Of a DNA stretch of 64,000 bases, positions 43,106 to 53,182 are shown piece by piece; the first letter of the stretch is position 1; each line of letters opens with the position of its first letter. The DNA lies in contig NZ_JAHXZN010000001.1 in the NCBI RefSeq assembly GCF_019429485.1, forward strand, positions 1,116,001-1,180,000. The letters run 5' to 3'. Under the pieces are notes generated by a model. The model made no database searches. It was not told the DNA's origin and worked only from the letters and a program-made list of their open reading frames with translations. This stretch comes from Sphingomonas citri (lineage in GTDB: Bacteria; Pseudomonadota; Alphaproteobacteria; Sphingomonadales; Sphingomonadaceae). A program made the position numbers and the translations under genes.

Positions 43106-44989
43106 TTATCCCGCGCCCTGCCGCAGCCGGCCGGTGAAGAGCAGCGCGCTCTGCCGCAGCGTCTCCGCGCGGCCGCTGAGCTCATGCGCCGCCACGTTGA
43201 CCGAGCGCGCCATGGTCTCGGACGATCCGACCAGCCGCAAGAGATCCTCGATCGCGGCATCGGCATCGGTCACCTCGGCCTCGGCGGCCGAGGCGATCCG
43301 GCTGATCGCGCGCACGATCGCGACTTGCGCGTCGAGCGCGCGGTGCGACGAGCTGGTGGCGGCGGCAGAGGCGCTCATCATCTCGCCGATCGTCTCGGCG
43401 CCCATCGCGGCGATGTCGCCCTGCCCCTTGATCTCGCGCAGCACGCCCGCGATCTGCGCGACCTGTCGCGCGGTCGACTCCGCCAGCTGCTTGACCTCAT
43501 CGGCCAGCACCGCGAAGCCGAGCCCGGCGACGCCCGCCCGGCTCGCCTCGATCCGGGCGTTGAGCGCGAGCAGATTGATGCGAGCCGCGATCTCCGCCAC
43601 CGATGCGATCACGTCCTCCACGCCGGTGGCCCGGTCGGCGAGCTGCTGGAGACGCGCCACCAGTTCGGTGCCGACCTGCTGCGCGCGCTGCGTCACCTCG
43701 GCGGCGCGATGGATGTCCGCCTCCAGGCTGTGCGTGGCGATCTCCAGCTCGGCGCTGTCGGCGACGACGCGACCGACCACCTCCGCGGTGGAGCGCGCGC
43801 GCTGCGACGCGATCGCCGCGGCGCGATCGCCCGCGACCGCCTCACGCTCGAGCGCCGACGCCTGGCAATCGAGCGCGTCGGCGATCGCCACGATCGGGCT
43901 CAGCACCGAGCTGAACTCACTTTCGAACAGGGTCAGCGTGCGCGACGACTGCTCCTCCACCTCGCGCTTGTGCAGCCGTTGTTCGCGATCACGCTCGTCC
44001 GATAGACGCGCGACCGCACGTTGCTCCTCGCCCAGCCGCTGGATCAGCGTCTCGGCCGCGGCCCGAGCCTTGTCTGCTGCCTCGGCCGCGCCCCGGCTCT
44101 TCTCCGCCTCCTCCGCGGCGACGCGCTGTTGGGCACGCAGCAGCCGGGCAAGGTGGCGCGCACGACCATATTGCACCGCGCCGATCACCAGCGTCGTCGC
44201 GACGAGCAGCAGCGTCGGCGCGACCGCCGCACGGAGCATCGCGCGCCCCGGTCTTGCCGCGCGCCACGTCAGCCGGCCGCGCGCGCCCGATCGGCGGAGC
44301 ACGTCGATCTGCGGCGTTACCGTCGCTGCCGGGCTCCGGACCCAGTGCAGTTCCTCGACGCTCATCGCGGCGCCGATCTCCGCGATCACGCCGCCCGCGA
44401 TCGGCTGAAACAGGATAAGATAGCGGCCGCCCGCGGAGGGCTGCTCCAGTGCGGCGGTGGTGGGCCTGATCCGCGCCACACCGAAGAAATACGGATCGCC
44501 GCCGAGCTCGACTCGAGACACCAGCGGCAGCTCGCTCGCGTCGGCCCGCGCGATCTCGCGCTTCAGGTCGACGCCCTTGACGTCTTGCAGCGCGGGAAGA
44601 CGCCCCCTCGACCAGTAAGCGAAATGCTGCCGCTGTTCACCGTCGAGGATGAAAACACCGCTCATCGGGACGGTGAAGGTCTCCCACACGCCGGAGCCCA
44701 GGTTGGCGTCGAGCCAGTCCGCGTCGGTGTCGAGCGTGCCGTGGCGATACAGGTCATCCCACAGCGCATAGCCCCTGAGCCAGCTGCGGAACGCCACCGC
44801 CTTCGCGCCGAGCGCCTGTTCGATCGCACGGGTCGTGGCGGCGGTCTGCGCCCGATCCTGCTCGCGCGCTTGAAGCATCCCGAAGCTGCACAACGCGGCG
44901 ATGAGGAGGCAAGCCGCGACGGCATAGCTGAGGACGATCTGCGCCTCGAACGAGAGCGGGCGATCGCGCAGCAGCCATGATCCAGCCAA
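43106..44989 (-). CDS. CHASE4-domain methyl-accepting chemotaxis-like protein
   Basis: 627 residues. TM1 (about 17-38) is followed by a periplasmic CHASE4 sensor domain with WLRGYALWDDLYRHGTLD and TDADWLDANLGSGVWE. TM2 (about 250-272) leads into a long coiled coil (AEEAEKSRGAAEAADKARAA) and an MCP signalling domain whose hairpin tip reads INLLALNARIEASRAG (near 470). No HAMP domain is obvious after TM2; the coiled coil takes its place. The gene stands alone with no che genes nearby, so it may feed a non-motility pathway. The ligand is unknown. Confidence 0.87.
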   Translation of the reverse strand: MAGSWLLRDRPLSFEAQIVLSYAVAACLLIAALCSFGMLQAREQDRAQTAATTRAIEQALGAKAVAFRSWLRGYALWDDLYRHGTLDTDADWLDANLGSGVWETFTVPMSGVFILDGEQRQHFAYWSRGRLPALQDVKGVDLKREIARADASELPLVSRVELGGDPYFFGVARIRPTTAALEQPSAGGRYLILFQPIAGGVIAEIGAAMSVEELHWVRSPAATVTPQIDVLRRSGARGRLTWRAARPGRAMLRAAVAPTLLLVATTLVIGAVQYGRARHLARLLRAQQRVAAEEAEKSRGAAEAADKARAAAETLIQRLGEEQRAVARLSDERDREQRLHKREVEEQSSRTLTLFESEFSSVLSPIVAIADALDCQASALEREAVAGDRAAAIASQRARSTAEVVGRVVADSAELEIATHSLEADIHRAAEVTQRAQQVGTELVARLQQLADRATGVEDVIASVAEIAARINLLALNARIEASRAGVAGLGFAVLADEVKQLAESTARQVAQIAGVLREIKGQGDIAAMGAETIGEMMSASAAATSSSHRALDAQVAIVRAISRIASAAEAEVTDADAAIEDLLRLVGSSETMARSVNVAAHELSGRAETLRQSALLFTGRLRQGAG

Positions 44990-45135
44990 CGCTCCGCCCC
45001 CCCGGTCACCTCATCGCGTGCCGGACTAGCCTGCAATACTTAACAAGCCATTCACCGCAGAGCGACGCCGCGTGCGCGGGAGCGCGTCCGGCTGGACGGG
45101 GTGGTTGCCGCGCGCGCGTCCGACGGAGTGGCGTT

Positions 45136-46710
45136 CTACTCCGCCGCCTGCGCCTCGACCACCTTCGGCCTCCACACCAGCACCGGCTTGCGCGCCGCCA
45201 GCGTCTCGTCGAGCCGCGCGCGCGGGGCGAAATGCGGCGCGGTCTTGAGCGCGGCGTCGCCCGCCTTGGCGCGCTCCGCGACCGAGCGCAGCGCGCCGAT
45301 GAACTGGTCGAGCGCCGCCTTGCTCTCGGTCTCGGTCGGCTCCACCAGCATGGCGCCGTGGACGACCAGCGGGAAATACATGGTCATCGGGTGATAGCCC
45401 TCGTCGATCAGCGCCTTGGCGATGTCGATCGTGGAGAAGCCCGGCGCCAGCCCGCGGTCGGAGAAGATCGCCTCGTGCATGCATGGACCCGAGCCGGCGA
45501 ACGGCGCGTCGAGCGTGTCCTCCAGCCGGCGCAGCACGTAATTGGCGTTGAGCACCGCGTCCTCGGCCACCTGGCGCAGCCCGTCGGCGCCGTGGCTGAG
45601 GATGTAGGTCAGCGCGCGCGTGAACATCCCCATCTGGCCGTGGAAGGCGACCATGCGGCCGAAGCTGTCGGCGTGATGCTCCTCGGCATTCTCCTCCTCG
45701 ACGAGGCGGAACTGGTCGCCGTCGCGCTCGACAAAGGGCAGCGGCGCGAACGGGGTCAGCGCCTCGGAGAACACCACCGGCCCCGAGCCCGGCCCGCCGC
45801 CGCCGTGCGGCGTGGAGAAGGTCTTGTGCAGGTTGATGTGCATCGCGTCGACGCCGAGGTCGCCCGGGCGGACGCGGCCGACGATCGCGTTGAAATTGGC
45901 GCCGTCGCAATAGACGTAGCCGCCCGCTTCATGGACCGCGTCCGAGATCGCCTTGAGGTCGCGCTCGAACAGGCCGCAGGTATTGGGGTTGGTGATCATC
46001 ACCCCCGCCACGTCCGGTCCCAACCGCGCCGTGAGCGCCGCGGTGTCGACGCGACCCTCGGCGGTGGCGGGGATGTCCTCCACGCTGAAGCCCGCGAAGG
46101 CCGCGGTGGCGGGGTTGGTGCCGTGCGCCGATTCGGGGACGAGGATCACCTTGCGATGCCCCTCGCCGCGCTTCGCCAGCGCCGCCTTGATCGCGAGGAT
46201 GCCGCACAGCTCGCCGTGCGCGCCCGCCTTGGGGCTCATCGCCACCGAGTGCATGCCGGTGAGCGTGACCAGCCAGTGCGCGAGCTGGTGGATCACCGCC
46301 AGCGCGCCCTGCACCGTATCGATCGGCTGAAGCGGGTGGACGTCGGCGAAGCCCGGCAGCCGCGCCATCTTCTCGTTGAGCCGCGGGTTGTGCTTCATCG
46401 TGCACGAGCCGAGCGGGAACAGGCCGAGGTCGATCGCGTAATTCTGCCGGCTCAGCCGGGTGTAGTGGCGCACCGTCTCGGGCTCGGACAGGCCGGGCAG
46501 CCCGATCGGGTCCTTGCGCGTCAGGCCACCCAGCCGCGAGCCCGCCACGTCACCCGCGGCGAAATCGACGCCCGTCGTCTGGTCGTCGCCGATCTCGAAG
46601 ATCAGCGGCTCTTCCAGCATCAGCGCCTTGTTGCCGGTGAAGGTCGCGCCCGCCGCGTCGCCGCGGCCCGCGGGCGCGGTCGGCTTCCAGCCGCTCTGGT
46701 TGATCGTCAT
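45136..46710 (-). CDS. gcvPB: Glycine dehydrogenase (decarboxylating) subunit 2
   Basis: 524 residues, the C-terminal half of split P-protein, which with GcvPA decarboxylates glycine and passes aminomethyl to GcvH. The PLP lysine is Lys296 in [39 protein letters not shown] and [13 protein letters not shown] are family motifs. ATG 46710 overlaps the gcvPA stop (ATGA). It is the last gene of the riboswitch-controlled operon. Confidence 0.97.
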   Translation of the reverse strand: MTINQSGWKPTAPAGRGDAAGATFTGNKALMLEEPLIFEIGDDQTTGVDFAAGDVAGSRLGGLTRKDPIGLPGLSEPETVRHYTRLSRQNYAIDLGLFPLGSCTMKHNPRLNEKMARLPGFADVHPLQPIDTVQGALAVIHQLAHWLVTLTGMHSVAMSPKAGAHGELCGILAIKAALAKRGEGHRKVILVPESAHGTNPATAAFAGFSVEDIPATAEGRVDTAALTARLGPDVAGVMITNPNTCGLFERDLKAISDAVHEAGGYVYCDGANFNAIVGRVRPGDLGVDAMHINLHKTFSTPHGGGGPGSGPVVFSEALTPFAPLPFVERDGDQFRLVEEENAEEHHADSFGRMVAFHGQMGMFTRALTYILSHGADGLRQVAEDAVLNANYVLRRLEDTLDAPFAGSGPCMHEAIFSDRGLAPGFSTIDIAKALIDEGYHPMTMYFPLVVHGAMLVEPTETESKAALDQFIGALRSVAERAKAGDAALKTAPHFAPRARLDETLAARKPVLVWRPKVVEAQAAE

Positions 46711-48068
46711 GCCAGCACCTCCGTCAGCGCCGTCGCCAGCGCCTCGATATCTTCGTCGGTCACCGTCTCGGTCACCGCCACCACCAGCCCGTTCGCCAGC
46801 GCCGCCTCGCCCGGGTAGAGCCGCCCGAGCGACACGCCCGCGAGCACGCCGCGCTCCGCCAGCGTGCGCACCACCGGCCGCGCCTCCTGCCCAAGGTCGA
46901 GCGTGAACTCGTTGAAGAAGGCCTGGTTGATCACGCGCACGCCGGGCACCTGCGCGAGCCGGTCGGCGGCGCGGCACGCCATCGCGTGGTTGATCCCGGC
47001 GAGCCGGCGCAGCCCCGCCTCGCCCAGCAAAGTCATGTGAATCGAGAAAGCCAACGCACACAGCCCCGAGTTGGTGCAGATGTTGCTGGTCGCCTTCTCG
47101 CGGCGGATATGCTGCTCGCGCGTCGAGAGCGTCAGCACGAAGCCGCGGCGCCCGTCGGCGTCGACGGTCTCGCCGCACAGCCGCCCCGGCATCTGGCGGA
47201 CGTACTTGTCCTTGCAGCCGAACAGCCCGACATACGGCCCGCCGAACTGGAGCCCGACGCCGAGCGACTGCCCCTCGCCGACGACGATGTCTGCGCCCAT
47301 CTCGCCCGGCGCGCGCAGCGCCCCCAGCGCGACCGGCTCGGTCACCACCGCGATCAGCAGCGCCTTGTTCGCCTGGCACGCCTCGGCGAGCGGCGTCAGG
47401 TCGGCGACGCGGCCGAGGATGTCGGGATATTGCACCACCACGCACGACGTGTCGGCGTCGATCGAAGCGATCAGCTGATCGACGTCGGTCTGCGCGGTCA
47501 GCGCGGGCGCGCCGGTCTCGAGCAGGTCGCCGGTGTAACGCGCCATCGTCTTGGCGACCGAGACGTAGTGCGGGTGCAGCCCGGACGAGAGCAGCGCCTT
47601 GCCGCGCCGCGTGATCCGCCGCGCCATGCCGATCGCCTCCCAGCAGGCGGTCGACCCGTCATACATGCTGGCATTGGCCACGTCGGTCCCGAGCAGACGC
47701 GCGACCTGCGTCTGGAACTCGAACAGCATCTGCAGCGTGCCCTGGGCGATCTCGGGCTGATAGGGCGTGTAGGCGGTGAGGAACTCGCCGCGCTGGATCA
47801 GATGATCGACCGAGGCGGGCACGTGGTGGCGGTAGGCGCCGGCGCCGAGGAAGAAGGGCACCTCGCCCGCGACGGTGTTCCTGCGCGCCAGCGCGGTCAT
47901 GTGGCGCTCGACCGCAAGCTCGCTGGCGTGGAGCGGCAGGTCGCGCACGGGGCCGTCGAGCCGCGCGGACTCGGGCACGTCGACGAACAGGTCGTCGATC
48001 GAGGAAGCACCGATCACCGCGAGCATCTCGCTGCGGTCGGTCGGGGTGAGGGGAAGGTAGCGCATCAT
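46707..48068 (-). CDS. gcvPA: Glycine dehydrogenase (decarboxylating) subunit 1
   Basis: 453 residues, the N-terminal half of the split P-protein. It starts [20 protein letters not shown], with the usual [38 protein letters not shown] and '[21 protein letters not shown]'. Two adjacent ATGs (48068, 48065) follow GGGAGAG; the first is taken. A GC-rich spacer of 63 bp with a 24-bp palindrome separates it from gcvH. Confidence 0.97.
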   Translation of the reverse strand: MMRYLPLTPTDRSEMLAVIGASSIDDLFVDVPESARLDGPVRDLPLHASELAVERHMTALARRNTVAGEVPFFLGAGAYRHHVPASVDHLIQRGEFLTAYTPYQPEIAQGTLQMLFEFQTQVARLLGTDVANASMYDGSTACWEAIGMARRITRRGKALLSSGLHPHYVSVAKTMARYTGDLLETGAPALTAQTDVDQLIASIDADTSCVVVQYPDILGRVADLTPLAEACQANKALLIAVVTEPVALGALRAPGEMGADIVVGEGQSLGVGLQFGGPYVGLFGCKDKYVRQMPGRLCGETVDADGRRGFVLTLSTREQHIRREKATSNICTNSGLCALAFSIHMTLLGEAGLRRLAGINHAMACRAADRLAQVPGVRVINQAFFNEFTLDLGQEARPVVRTLAERGVLAGVSLGRLYPGEAALANGLVVAVTETVTDEDIEALATALTEVLA

Positions 48069-48102
48069 CTGGTCTCTCCCGCCTCCCCTCAGGGAGGGGT
48101 TC

Positions 48103-48126
48103 CGCCCCTCCCGCGCGGGAGGGGCG
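48103..48126. repeat. Perfect 24-bp palindrome between gcvH and gcvPA
   Basis: Two 10-base arms of CGCCCCTCCC and its complement surround a central GCGC, giving a perfect 24-bp palindrome. Bases 48082-48099 form a second, overlapping stem of the same CTCCCCT/AGGGGAG composition. It lies in the transcribed spacer after the gcvH stop, 35 bases before the gcvPA start. It may attenuate or process the message between these genes, or be a miniature palindromic insertion. No T-run. Confidence 0.7.
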
Positions 48127-48131
48127 TCACA

Positions 48132-48503
48132 TCACAATTTGGCGACGAAGGCGGCGTAGGCGGTCTCGTCCATCAGCGCCTCGAGCTCGCTCGGGTCGCT
48201 GAGCGTCAGCTTGAAGAACCAGCCCTCGCCCTCCGGGTCCGAGTTGACCAGCGACGGCTCGTCGGCGAGCGCGGGATTGCCCTCGGTCACCGTGCCCGAC
48301 ACCGGCGCATAGACGTCCGACGCGGCCTTGACGCTCTCGACCACCGCGGCCTCGTCGCCCTTGCTCAGGCTGCGACCCAAGTCCGGCGCCTCGACGAAGA
48401 CGATGTCGCCGAGCTGGCCCTGCGCATAGTCGCTGATGCCGACCGTGCCGGTCTGGCCCTCGACCTCGATCCACTCGTGGTCCTCGGTGAAATAGCGGCT
48501 CAT
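48132..48503 (-). CDS. gcvH: Glycine cleavage system H protein
   Basis: 123-residue lipoyl carrier of the glycine cleavage complex. The lipoylated residue is Lys59 in [19 protein letters not shown]. It begins [16 protein letters not shown], as GcvH proteins do, and ends in the usual helix ([11 protein letters not shown]). The ATG at 48503 is one base beyond the gcvT stop at 48505. Complete and normal. Confidence 0.98.
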   Translation of the reverse strand: MSRYFTEDHEWIEVEGQTGTVGISDYAQGQLGDIVFVEAPDLGRSLSKGDEAAVVESVKAASDVYAPVSGTVTEGNPALADEPSLVNSDPEGEGWFFKLTLSDPSELEALMDETAYAAFVAKL

Positions 48504-48504
48504 C

Positions 48505-49671
48505 TCACTTCACTCCTCGGAAGTAACGGTGGGGAACGAACGGCATCGCGGTGACGGTCGCCTGGTGCGGCTTGCCGCGCTGCGACAGCGTGACTGTGGA
48601 ACCCGGCGCGGCGAGTGCCGCGGGAACATAGGCCATCGCGATCGGCGCGCCGACGCTCGGCGCGAAGCCGCCGCTGGTGACGCGGCCGACGGTGGCGCCG
48701 CCCTCGTCGACCACGGTCGCGCCCTCGCGCACCGGCTGGCGCCCCTCGACGAGCAGCCCGACGCGGCGCAGCGCCGGCCCGGCCTCGCGCTCGGCGAGCA
48801 CGCGCGCGGCGCCGGGGAAGTCGGCGGCCTCGCGGCGGCGCTTGGCGAGCGCGAAGCCGAGGTCGGCCATCACCGGCGTGGTGGTGGGGTCGAGGTCGTG
48901 GCCGTAGAGCGGCAGCCCCGCCTCCAGCCGCAGCGAGTCGCGCGCGCCGAGGCCGATCGGCTTGATCTCGGGCTGCGCCACCAGCGCGTCGGCCAGCGCC
49001 ACCGCCGCCTCCGCGGGGACCGAGATCTCGACGCCGTCCTCGCCGGTATAGCCCGAGCGGCTGATCCACAGCGCGTGCCCCTGCCAGTCGAACGCACCCG
49101 CCTGCATGAACACCAGCGCGTCGACGCCGGGGATCAGCCGCGCCACCGCGGCGACCGCCTCCGGCCCCTGCACCGCGAGCAGCGCATGCTCCTCCATCAG
49201 GTTGAGCGTGATCTCGTCGGGCAGCCGCTCGATCATATGCGCGACGTCGTCGTACTTGGTCGCGCCGTTGACGACCATGTAGACGCGGTCCTCGCCCTGC
49301 GGCGTCAGCATCAGGTCGTCGAGCACGCCGCCCTGGTCGTCGAGCAGCAGCGAGTAGCGCGCCTTGTTGAGCGGCGCGTCGCTGATCGCGGCGGGCATCA
49401 GCGCCTCGAGCGCGGCGGCGACGTTCGGCCCGGTGATGCCGAGCTGGCCCATGTGGCTGACGTCGAACAGCCCGGCATGCTCGCGCGTCCACAGATGCTC
49501 GGCCATGATGCCCTCATACTGGACGGGCATGTGATAGCCGGCGAACTCCACCATGCGTGCGCCGCGCTCGCGGTGCCAGGCGTCGAGCGGCAGCGTCAGG
49601 ATCTCGATCGGCTCGAGCTCGTCGTCGATCGGGAGGTCGGTCGATGGGGGAACGGAGTCGCTCATCATCAT
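48505..49671 (-). CDS. gcvT: Glycine cleavage system aminomethyltransferase (T protein)
   Basis: 388 residues. Transfers the methylene group from H protein to tetrahydrofolate, releasing ammonia. Motifs: [18 protein letters not shown], the folate-site Asp region [30 protein letters not shown], and [22 protein letters not shown]. There is an extra N-terminal segment of about 28 residues before [17 protein letters not shown]. Three consecutive ATGs at 49671, 49668 and 49665 could start translation. First gene of the operon; the tandem glycine riboswitch lies just upstream. Confidence 0.96.
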   Translation of the reverse strand: MMMSDSVPPSTDLPIDDELEPIEILTLPLDAWHRERGARMVEFAGYHMPVQYEGIMAEHLWTREHAGLFDVSHMGQLGITGPNVAAALEALMPAAISDAPLNKARYSLLLDDQGGVLDDLMLTPQGEDRVYMVVNGATKYDDVAHMIERLPDEITLNLMEEHALLAVQGPEAVAAVARLIPGVDALVFMQAGAFDWQGHALWISRSGYTGEDGVEISVPAEAAVALADALVAQPEIKPIGLGARDSLRLEAGLPLYGHDLDPTTTPVMADLGFALAKRRREAADFPGAARVLAEREAGPALRRVGLLVEGRQPVREGATVVDEGGATVGRVTSGGFAPSVGAPIAMAYVPAALAAPGSTVTLSQRGKPHQATVTAMPFVPHRYFRGVK

Positions 49672-49719
49672 GTCCGTACGTGCGAGGGTGAATCGCGCCG
49701 GTCGCCCGGCCTGATCCGT

Positions 49720-49922
49720 TTCCCCCTCTGTCACGGGACCTGAGAGCTTTCCCCGCGCACGCGCGGGTTACCCCTTCGGTGGGAGGCGCCTGCCCGAGGC
49801 ACGCGCCGCCGCTTTCCAGAGTGTCGATGCAGGCCGGCGCGGTCCCTGCTGCCTGAGAGATTCCGGGGTGGTTGCTCCTTCGGCGGCGGCTCCGGGCCTG
49901 CAAGGCCCGCCGCGCTCTCCCG
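49720..49922 (-). promoter_or_regulatory. Tandem glycine riboswitch
   Basis: Read on the minus strand, two glycine aptamers occur in series. Aptamer 1 (about 49922-49838) has GGAGAGCG, CCGAAGGAGCAA and AATCTCTCAGGCA. Aptamer 2 (about 49830-49720) has ACTCTGGAAAGC, CACCGAAGGGGTAA and AGCTCTCAGGTCCCGTGACA, followed by AGAGGGGG. These are the conserved elements of the gcvT-type (RF00504-like) riboswitch, which turns the operon on when glycine is plentiful. It lies about 50 bases upstream of the gcvT start. Whether control is by transcription or translation cannot be told. The remaining sequence up to 50075 shows nothing further except a plus-strand ribosome site. Confidence 0.95.
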
Positions 49923-50075
49923 CGCCTGCCCATGCCGGTCGCCCGGCATCGACGTGTCGCCGCTCTACGGCAAGCACGGCCCGAGTCAATCGCGTTCGCG
50001 GCGCGCGATGGCCGCCGCGCATCGGAGCCGCGCTCGTGCTAAGACGTTTGCACCACAGGAGAAGGAGCAACTCGC

Positions 50076-50339
50076 ATGGACACCGCCACCTCGCCCGCCG
50101 TCGATCGCATCGCGCGCGTCCTCGCCGGCCAGCATCTCAGTGCCAACGGCCACGGCCAATCCGAGTCGGCCTCCGCGCAGGTCGAGGCGACATGGAAGGA
50201 CTATCGCGACGACGCGATCGCGGTGCTCCACACGCTGCGCGCGCCGAGCCCGGCGATGGCGGCGGCCGGCGACGTCGCCGTGTGGGAGCGGATGGTGCTC
50301 GCCGCGATAGCCGAGGCGAAGCCGGGTATCGTGATGTGA
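50076..50339 (+). CDS. Hypothetical protein (87 aa)
   Basis: Not recognised. A small soluble, helical, acidic protein: SPAVDRIARVLAGQHLSANG, then ASAQVEATWKDYRDDAIAVLHTLRAPS and VWERMVLAAIAEA. The strong AGGAGAAGGAG ribosome site before ATG 50076 and coherent codon use support a real gene. It is divergent from the glycine cleavage operon, with the riboswitch in between. No signal peptide or membrane segment. The 157 bp after it, to the convergent MFS gene, show nothing of note. Confidence 0.65.
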   Translation: MDTATSPAVDRIARVLAGQHLSANGHGQSESASAQVEATWKDYRDDAIAVLHTLRAPSPAMAAAGDVAVWERMVLAAIAEAKPGIVM

Positions 50340-50496
50340 GAACGGAAGCTTACGCGAACGTCAGCCGTCCGATCGCCATCGTATCGAGCTGGGCCGAGAC
50401 GCCGACCGACCGACAGGCGCTCACCAACGCCAAGCCGTCATACCCGGCGCTTAATTGCCAGGTGCGACAGCGGAGGTGATCCGTCGCCGCTCGCCA

Positions 50497-51699
50497 TCAA
50501 GCGCGGGCGAGTGTTCTTCTGGCGGACGATCGCTCCACCGCCGCCGACACGCCCAGCACCGCCAGCCCACACACCGCCAGCGCTGCCCCGACATAGCCCG
50601 TTGAGGTCCAGCCATAGCCCGCCGCGATCACCATTCCGCCGAGCCACGGCCCCAGCGCGTTGGCGGTATTGAAGGCGGAGTGGTTGAGCGCCGCCGCCAG
50701 CGCCTGCGCGTCGCCCGCCACGTCCATCAGCCGGGTCTGCAGCACGCTGCCCAACGCGCCGCTCACCCCGATCGCGAACATCGCCACCAGCACCGACCAG
50801 AGCTGCGGCGCCGCCAGCGGCCACAACAGCAGCGCGACGAGCGCCCACACCAGCACGGCCGCCGCGGTCGGCAGCAGCGCGCGATCGGCGAAGCGCGGCA
50901 CCACGATGTTGCCCAGGGTCATGCCCACACCGAAGGTCATCAGCGCGAATGGCACCATGCGCGGCCCCACCTGAGTCACCGCCGCCATCGTGTCGGCGAG
51001 ATAGGTATAGACTGCGAACAACCCGCCGAAGCCGATCGCGCCGATGCCGAGCGTCAGCCACACCTGGGCACGGCGCAGCGCGCCCAGCTCGCGCAGCGGG
51101 CTCGCCGCGGGATCGCCGCGGTCGCGCGGGGCGAAGGCCGCGACCAATGCCGCGGTCAGCCCGGCGAGCCCGGCGACGACGACGAAGCAGGAGCGCCAGC
51201 CGATCAGCTGCCCCATGAAGTTCGCCAGCGGCACGCCGATGATCGTCGCGACGGTCAGCCCCAGCATCACCCGCGCCACCGCCTGGGTGCGCTTGCCCTG
51301 GTCGACCAGCGACGCGGCGACCAGCATGGCGATGCCGAAATAGGTGCCGTGCGGCAGACCGGCGAGGAAGCGCGCCAGCATCATCGTGGGATAGCTCGGC
51401 GCGATCGCCGACAGGGCGTTGCCCAGCGCGAACAGGGTCATCAGCGCGATCAGCAGCGTGCGACGCGCCATCCGCGCGCCGAGCACCGCCAGTGTCGGGG
51501 CGCCGACCACCACGCCCAGTGCATAGGCGCTGATGACATGGCCCGCGGTGGGTGCGTCGACGTGCAGGCTCCTCGCCATGTCGGGCAGCAGGCTCATCGT
51601 CGCGAACTCGGTCGTGCCGATCGCGAACCCGCCGACTGCGAGCGACAGATGGATCAGCCCGACGGGCGCGTGGCGCACGTCGGCGACGGCGGTCGCCAT
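50497..51699 (-). CDS. MFS transporter, DHA1 family (AraJ/YdhP-like)
   Basis: 400 residues with twelve predicted helices. The start GLIHLSLAVGGFAIGTTEFATMSLLPDMARSL is diagnostic of the AraJ/YdhP/PurR-associated efflux branch of the DHA1 family, and the loop 2-3 motif GARMARRTLLIALM and PHGTYFGIAMLVAASLV in helix 4 agree. These are proton-driven exporters of sugars, nucleosides or drugs; the substrate is unknown. ATG 51699 precedes the conserved region directly. It stands alone, 88 bases upstream of the end of the PQQ dehydrogenase gene. Confidence 0.9.
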   Translation of the reverse strand: MATAVADVRHAPVGLIHLSLAVGGFAIGTTEFATMSLLPDMARSLHVDAPTAGHVISAYALGVVVGAPTLAVLGARMARRTLLIALMTLFALGNALSAIAPSYPTMMLARFLAGLPHGTYFGIAMLVAASLVDQGKRTQAVARVMLGLTVATIIGVPLANFMGQLIGWRSCFVVVAGLAGLTAALVAAFAPRDRGDPAASPLRELGALRRAQVWLTLGIGAIGFGGLFAVYTYLADTMAAVTQVGPRMVPFALMTFGVGMTLGNIVVPRFADRALLPTAAAVLVWALVALLLWPLAAPQLWSVLVAMFAIGVSGALGSVLQTRLMDVAGDAQALAAALNHSAFNTANALGPWLGGMVIAAGYGWTSTGYVGAALAVCGLAVLGVSAAVERSSARRTLARA

Positions 51700-51787
51700 G
51701 ATATATCCCCGGTTGCGATGCTGTGCCGGCTCAGCTGGCGATTGTGCAGTGCAGCGTCAAGGGTTCAGCGCGCCGGCACGACGACGC

Positions 51788-52903
51788 TCACGCCGGCGGC
51801 GTCAGCTTCAGCAATCGTCCCTGCCCCTTCTCGCCGCCGTCCTCCAGCACCCAGATCGCCCCGTCCGGCCCCTGCTCCACCTCGCGGATGCGCGCGCCCA
51901 TGTCCCACTGGTCGCCCTTGCGCGCCGAGGTGCCGTCGAGGTGGACGCGCAGCAGCGACTTGGACGAGAGTCCCCCGATGAAGGCATCGCCGCGCCACTG
52001 CGGAAACAAGGCGCCCGAGTAGATCATCAGCCCGCCCGGCGAGATCGACGGGTTCCACCACACCTTAGGCGCCTCGTAGCCGTCGCCGGCGCGATGGTCG
52101 GGAATGTCACGGCCGTCATAGTGCGTGCCGTTGGAGGCGTTCGGCCATCCGTAGTTGCGCCCCGGCAGGATCAGGTTGACCTCGTCCCCGCCCTTGGGGC
52201 CCATCTCCTGCTCCCAGAGACGGCCCGCGCGATCGAACGCGAGGCCGAGCAGGTTGCGGTGCCCATAGCTCCACACCTCCGGGAGGAAGCCCTGCGGCGC
52301 GAGCGGGTTGCCGGGCGCGGGCCGGCCGTCGGGGGTGAGCCGCAGCACCTTGCCGAGCGCCGCCTGCTTGTCCTGCGCGGGGGTGAACTTCTGCCGCTCG
52401 CCCGCGGTGAAGAACAGATGCTTGCCGTCGGGGGAGAAAGCGATCCGGCCCGAGAAATGGCCGTCACCCTCCACCAGCGGGGTGGCGCGGTAGAGCGTCT
52501 CGACATCGGTCAGCTGCTCCGCCCCCGCCGCCCCCGCTAGCGTGCCGCGCGCGAGCACCACGCCCTTGCCGCTTTGTCCGGCGGCCGAGTAGCTCAGATA
52601 CACGCGGCGGCTGCGCGCGAAATCGGGGGCGAGTACCACGTCCATCAGCCCGCCCTGCCCCGCCGCGCTGACCGGCAGCGTCGCGATCGTGCGCCGCGTC
52701 GCGCCGTCGGCGGCGACCAGCAGCAGCTGCCCGGCCTTCTCGGTGACCAGCATGCGGCCATCGGGCAGGAAGGTCATCGCCCAGGGTGAGTCGAAATCGG
52801 CCACCGGCGTGATCGTGAAGGGTGGCGTCGTCTGGGCGAGGGTCGGCACGGCATAGGTCAGCAGCGCGGCGGCGAGTGTCGTGGCGATGCGGCGGCTGAT
52901 CAT
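51788..52903 (-). CDS. PQQ-dependent soluble aldose sugar dehydrogenase (YliI-like)
   Basis: 371 residues with signal peptide (MISRRIATTLAAALLTYAVPTLAQ), so periplasmic. The six-bladed propeller motifs of the PQQ glucose/sorbosone dehydrogenase family are present: SPWAMTFLPDGRMLVTEKAG, GQGGLMDVVLAPDF, the catalytic His in EGDGHFSGRIAFSPDGKHLF, VWSYGHRNLLGLAFD and MGPKGGDEVN. It oxidises aldoses at C1 with PQQ. The ATG at 52903 follows AGGGGAGA. PQQ synthesis genes are not in this window. Confidence 0.92.
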   Translation of the reverse strand: MISRRIATTLAAALLTYAVPTLAQTTPPFTITPVADFDSPWAMTFLPDGRMLVTEKAGQLLLVAADGATRRTIATLPVSAAGQGGLMDVVLAPDFARSRRVYLSYSAAGQSGKGVVLARGTLAGAAGAEQLTDVETLYRATPLVEGDGHFSGRIAFSPDGKHLFFTAGERQKFTPAQDKQAALGKVLRLTPDGRPAPGNPLAPQGFLPEVWSYGHRNLLGLAFDRAGRLWEQEMGPKGGDEVNLILPGRNYGWPNASNGTHYDGRDIPDHRAGDGYEAPKVWWNPSISPGGLMIYSGALFPQWRGDAFIGGLSSKSLLRVHLDGTSARKGDQWDMGARIREVEQGPDGAIWVLEDGGEKGQGRLLKLTPPA

Positions 52904-53182
52904 GGCATGTCTCCCCTGCGCCGGGGAGCAGCGTCGCCCGGCCTTGACCCTGCCTAGCCGGACGCGCGCTCCCGCTGAAAGCCCGGAGCGACATGGCCAC
53001 ATTTAGTTACACGATCGCCGCGGCCGCTGTCGGCGCGCGCGATTTTGTCCGTCAACCTCCCAGCCGCTTGCGACCGCGCGGGGACGCCGCTATATCCGCC
53101 GTGCTTTCTCTTACATCGCGAGGTGCAAGGGGCTGCGGGGTTAGCTCCGCGGCGGCAACCAACGCATGTCCGGCAGGTGCAC
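52904..53182. promoter_or_regulatory. Upstream region of the rimP-nusA operon
   Basis: The 279-bp divergent gap between the PQQ dehydrogenase and rimP must carry the promoter of the large translation operon. Part of it (53035-53115) is less GC-rich and contains GATTTTGTCCGTCAACC and CTTTCTCTTACATCG, possible core promoter DNA, but I cannot fix -35/-10 boxes. Many bacteria place a tRNA gene here; none is visible. A weak GC-rich hairpin lies near 53130-53155. Confidence 0.4.

Noticed and set aside
52904..53182. A tRNA gene ahead of rimP, as in Enterobacteria (metY).
   Set aside because: No cloverleaf or T-loop GTTCGA-type sequence could be found in the gap.
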